8,422 bases of DNA from an uncultured Flavobacteriales bacterium (GTDB lineage: Bacteria; Bacteroidota; Bacteroidia; Flavobacteriales; Vicingaceae): assembly GCA_946886085.1 (NCBI GenBank), contig CAMPHX010000032.1, positions 1 through 8,422 of the forward strand, written 5' to 3'. The notes beneath the pieces are model-generated. The model saw only the letters and a list, made by a program, of their open reading frames with translations. It did not search any database and was not told the origin of the DNA. The translations under genes and the position numbers were made by a program. Positions 6,413-8,422 of this stretch are shown piece after piece (the first letter of the stretch is position 1; every line of letters starts with the position of its first letter).

Positions 6413-6420
6413 TTTTTAAA
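6358..6420 (-). terminator. Hairpin likely to end the DUF4139-tspO-DUF481 transcript
   Basis: The same inverted repeat lies about 10 nt past the DUF481 stop codon. Read on the minus strand, the second arm ends in GGCTTTTAC, so a short U run closes the stem; on the plus strand the hairpin is followed by nine Ts (6409-6417). It sits just before the promoter box of the next operon, which fits a terminator. Efficiency on the minus strand is uncertain because the U run is short. Confidence 0.45.
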
Positions 6421-6421
6421 C

Positions 6422-7222
6422 TTACAAGTCTATAGATACTCCTGTTTTAAAAGTGTAAATAGTTCTGATTATCGGTACTATGGGTTTATGTTCGTAAGAA
6501 ATATCAAAGGAATTAGCAAAGGATATTCTTTTGGCAATCTTTGTATTTAAAATTAAGGAGGCATTTGTTCTATTTCTAAAAGCCGAAATATCGCTATCGT
6601 AGCCCGTTTGGTAATAGCCTACAAAATTAATATCTACATTTTCATTGGCTGTCCAACGAAAAGAAATGTAATTGGAAGATTTTACTAGGGCTATTTCAAT
6701 AGTTTGATTGGTTTCTGGATGTGTCCAATTTTCATATTCGTACAAGGCTCCAACTCCAATTACCAAACTTAATGATTTACTTTTAAACGTATTCCATCTA
6801 ATTCCACCTCCGCCTAACAGACGTGGATGTAAACCTCTAAAGTTATCATAAGAATATTGAACAAAGTTTTCGAAGTTAATGGTTTTCTTTCTAAAATAAT
6901 TTACCCTAAAATGCACAAAACCAAAGTTCAAAAAATCATCATCATTCACTTTTAAATAATCGAATTTTGCTATGCCCATAAAAGCATGCTTACCCGGATA
7001 ATACAAGGTATTTACATCTACATTATAACCAAAAAGGTTTACAGGCTCGCTGGCTGCCGAACTTCTGTTATAGATATTCATGCCGGCTGTAATTTTACTT
7101 TTAAAGGAAGTTGCTGTATCTCTTTCTAAACGTAATCGCTCAATGTTGAGTACTTGTCCATCAACAACCTGAGAAAATAAAAGAATAACTACTAATGAAA
7201 TTAAAAATTTTACTTTTACCAT
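6422..7222 (-). CDS. DUF481-like outer-membrane beta-barrel protein
   Basis: A 266-residue exported protein. Residues 1-22 are a signal peptide (MVKVK, then a hydrophobic core, cleavage probably at VDG-Q23). The mature part is a run of alternating polar/aromatic strands separated by short turns, as in outer-membrane barrels: for example ITAGMNIYNRS, VNTLYYPGKHAFMGIAKFDYL, FVQYSYDNF, LSLVIGVGALYEYENW and VDINFVGYYQTGYD. It ends on a strand (TFKTGVSIDL). Overall it resembles the DUF481 group (YdiY-like barrels), a judgement from pattern rather than a search. The GGGGIRW motif around 137-143 and the ALYEYENW motif are the best family hints. It is the last gene of the DUF4139-tspO group, 38 nt after tspO, and has its own possible promoter box right before the ATG. 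The cargo or ligand is unknown. Confidence 0.7.
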   Translation of the reverse strand: MVKVKFLISLVVILLFSQVVDGQVLNIERLRLERDTATSFKSKITAGMNIYNRSSAASEPVNLFGYNVDVNTLYYPGKHAFMGIAKFDYLKVNDDDFLNFGFVHFRVNYFRKKTINFENFVQYSYDNFRGLHPRLLGGGGIRWNTFKSKSLSLVIGVGALYEYENWTHPETNQTIEIALVKSSNYISFRWTANENVDINFVGYYQTGYDSDISAFRNRTNASLILNTKIAKRISFANSFDISYEHKPIVPIIRTIYTFKTGVSIDL

Positions 7223-7226
7223 GTGG

Positions 7227-7234
7227 CAAAATTA
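7227..7234 (-). promoter_or_regulatory. Possible -7 box for the DUF481-like gene, implying a leaderless start
   Basis: On the minus strand this is TAATTTTG, matching TAnnTTTG. It ends only 4 nt before the ATG at 7222, so transcription would start at or within a few bases of the initiation codon. The alternatives are that it is a chance match in the 38-nt gap or that the gene is read only from upstream. Confidence 0.3.
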
Positions 7235-7260
7235 GGAAAGATAACAGGTAAAGAAAAAGA

Positions 7261-7719
7261 TTAATTCTTAATCAAAATATAAGCATTAAGTGTAGTGGCT
7301 ACGAGCAACCAAATAAAATAAGGCAACACCAACAAAGTTTTAGCTTTTAAATTAGAAAGATACGCAAAAAAGAAATAGCCTATCAACACCGTAAGTAACA
7401 CAATAATGAATAATCCGAACGCAACTTGGTGGTATTGAAAAAATATTGGATTCCAAACTACATTTAATATCCATTGTAGCACAAATAAAACTATTAATAA
7501 GTTTCGGTTTATATTGAGTTGCCATGCGTAAGCCATAAAAACAGCAAAACAAATCATTATAGTTGTCCATGCTGTACCAAACACCCAACCCGGAGGTGTC
7601 CAAGGTGCTTTGTTTAGGTTTTGATACCACTCGGCAGTAACCGCAGCACTTGTAAAGTAACTCCCTAAACCCAATGCAGCAAAATTGATAACTAAAAAGA
7701 TAATTATTTTTAGCAGCAT
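7261..7719 (-). CDS. tspO: TspO/MBR family tryptophan-rich sensory protein
   Basis: A 152-residue inner-membrane protein of the TspO/translocator family, which binds tetrapyrroles and is linked to porphyrin handling and stress. It shows the five hydrophobic helices of the family (about 3-24, 47-66, 73-94, 98-119, 128-149). It also shows the signature residues: WYQNLNKAPWTPPGWVFGTAW (31-51, with P42-P43 and W51), LNVVWNPIFF (85-94) and PYFIWLLVATTLNAY (133-147, with W137 and N145). An upstream in-frame ATG at 7803 would add 28 non-family residues lying inside the DUF4139 gene, so I chose the ATG at 7719. It gives the normal family length and lies 4 nt after the DUF4139 stop. Very secure as a family call. 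The physiological ligand cannot be read from the sequence. Confidence 0.95.
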   Translation of the reverse strand: MLLKIIIFLVINFAALGLGSYFTSAAVTAEWYQNLNKAPWTPPGWVFGTAWTTIMICFAVFMAYAWQLNINRNLLIVLFVLQWILNVVWNPIFFQYHQVAFGLFIIVLLTVLIGYFFFAYLSNLKAKTLLVLPYFIWLLVATTLNAYILIKN

Positions 7720-7723
7720 AATA

Positions 7724-8422
7724 TTAAAAACTTGGAGAACTGATTGTTTTGAATCTTTGAGTTTTACGTTTTGAGAAACTAAAACTGCCACCCTCGTATT
7801 CAACAGTATAAATCAATTGTTTTTTTACAATTTTGCTAGGAGATAGTTTAATTTTCCAACTAACTTCTCCTTGTTCATCATTATAAATACCTTCTGACAA
7901 TTGTTCTAAAATAACATTAGTTGTTTTAGTTTGAGAAATAGGTACTTGTTCAAAAAACTCAATAACTACATCATGTTGATTATTGTTTTTTAATTGAAAT
8001 TCGTAGGCAAAAGTTATTTTTTTCTTTTTGCCAAACGTTACTTCTTTAGCATATTTCTTATTTTCAATCTCCGCTCTTTTAAAATAAATGCTATTGTCTT
8101 TACCTACAGAAAGCAACAACGTATCAGAAAAGTCGCTAAACTTTAATATGGTTTTACCAACAGAGTTTTTATTATAGGTAACATTCGCAACACCATCTAC
8201 TAAACCAAGTGTATCCCATTCAGCAACTTTTGCAACAAGATAAACTTCATTATCTAAGCTAGGGTAAGCATAAAATGAATATTCGGCAGGCAATGAAATA
8301 TTCATAATCGGAAAAGAAAAAACCGTGCTATTAGATTTTATAGCAAACTTCCCTTTCAATGTTCTTAATTTCAAAAACGATGGCACAAAAATATCCTGAT
8401 AATCAACACCTTCTAATTTAGC
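7724..8422 (-). CDS. DUF4139 domain protein, C-terminal part (5' end outside window)
   Basis: The frame is open from the right edge, so these 232 residues are the C-terminal half or less of a larger protein. They match the DUF4139 domain found in the 'mucoidy inhibitor MuiA' family. Visible family blocks are LPAEYSFYAYPSLDNEVYL, VAEWDTLGLVDG, TLLLSVGKDNSIYFKR, a conserved beta-strand FAYEFQLKNNNQHDVVIEFFEQVPIS, and EVSWKIKLSPSKIVKKQLIYTVEY. The domain is all-beta and family members are usually exported or periplasmic. After VEYEGG there is a basic/serine-rich tail (SFSFSKRKTQRFKTISSPSF) that looks unlike the usual domain end. A GTG at 8386 is not a real start, because the homology continues upstream of it. 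The gene is first of the visible DUF4139-tspO-DUF481 set, 4 nt ahead of tspO. The function of the family is unknown. Confidence 0.85.
   Translation of the reverse strand, partial: AKLEGVDYQDIFVPSFLKLRTLKGKFAIKSNSTVFSFPIMNISLPAEYSFYAYPSLDNEVYLVAKVAEWDTLGLVDGVANVTYNKNSVGKTILKFSDFSDTLLLSVGKDNSIYFKRAEIENKKYAKEVTFGKKKKITFAYEFQLKNNNQHDVVIEFFEQVPISQTKTTNVILEQLSEGIYNDEQGEVSWKIKLSPSKIVKKQLIYTVEYEGGSFSFSKRKTQRFKTISSPSF

Noticed and set aside
6326..6550. A 74-codon plus-strand frame across the intergenic hairpin
   Set aside because: It crosses the inverted repeat and the antisense end of the DUF481-like gene, and has no recognisable protein features.
7352..7630. A 92-codon minus-strand frame inside tspO
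   Set aside because: It is out of frame within tspO, whose own frame has all TspO signature motifs.
7720..7803. Extended tspO start at 7803
   Set aside because: The extra 28 residues are not TspO-like and lie inside the DUF4139 coding sequence; the ATG at 7719 gives the normal length and a 4-nt spacing.

Overview
The window looks like a low-GC Bacteroidetes chromosome, most likely Flavobacteriia/Flavobacteriales. Evidence: AT-rich coding sequence, no clear Shine-Dalgarno sites, TAnnTTTG-type -7 promoter boxes upstream of several genes, and proteins that read like Bacteroidetes versions of RimO, TyrRS, DUF3820, DUF4139 and TspO. There are nine protein genes. The two at the window edges are incomplete. 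I see no tRNA, rRNA, CRISPR array, transposase or phage gene, and there is almost no unused DNA.

Layout. (1) Bases 1-1018, minus: rimO (ribosomal protein S12 methylthiotransferase), missing its C-terminus. (2) 1019-1191: a divergent intergenic region with one TAnnTTTG box for each direction and a short near-palindrome between them. (3) 1192-3353, plus: tyrS followed 11 nt later by a membrane-anchored DNA/RNA non-specific nuclease. (4) 3354-3401: a convergent gap with three copies of TCCTAAGTA and a weak terminator-like hairpin. (5) 6300 to 3402, minus: four tightly packed genes, in transcription order an Rpe-like TIM barrel fused to a CBS pair, a type I-beta DAHP synthase, a KdsC-like HAD phosphatase and a DUF3820 protein. 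They overlap by 4 nt and 1 nt and then abut with no gap. (6) 6301-6421: the promoter of that operon plus a decayed 'CCACGAAT' inverted repeat. (7) 8422 to 6422, minus: the C-terminal part of a DUF4139 protein, tspO, and a DUF481-like outer-membrane beta-barrel.

How the genes may work together. RimO and TyrRS are translation housekeeping. The four-gene operon is the most interesting part. Its first three genes parallel the Kdo pathway logic (pentose-phosphate isomerase with CBS pair, PEP-dependent 3-deoxyulosonate-phosphate synthase, KdsC-type phosphatase). However, the sugar-phosphate enzyme is an Rpe-like barrel instead of a SIS-domain isomerase, and the synthase has DAHP-synthase rather than Kdo8P-synthase motifs. 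Either this is a regulated feeder for aromatic biosynthesis, or it is an unassigned route to a 3-deoxy-ulosonic acid. The sequence alone cannot decide between them. The DUF4139-tspO-DUF481 group looks like a cell-envelope operon of unknown role.
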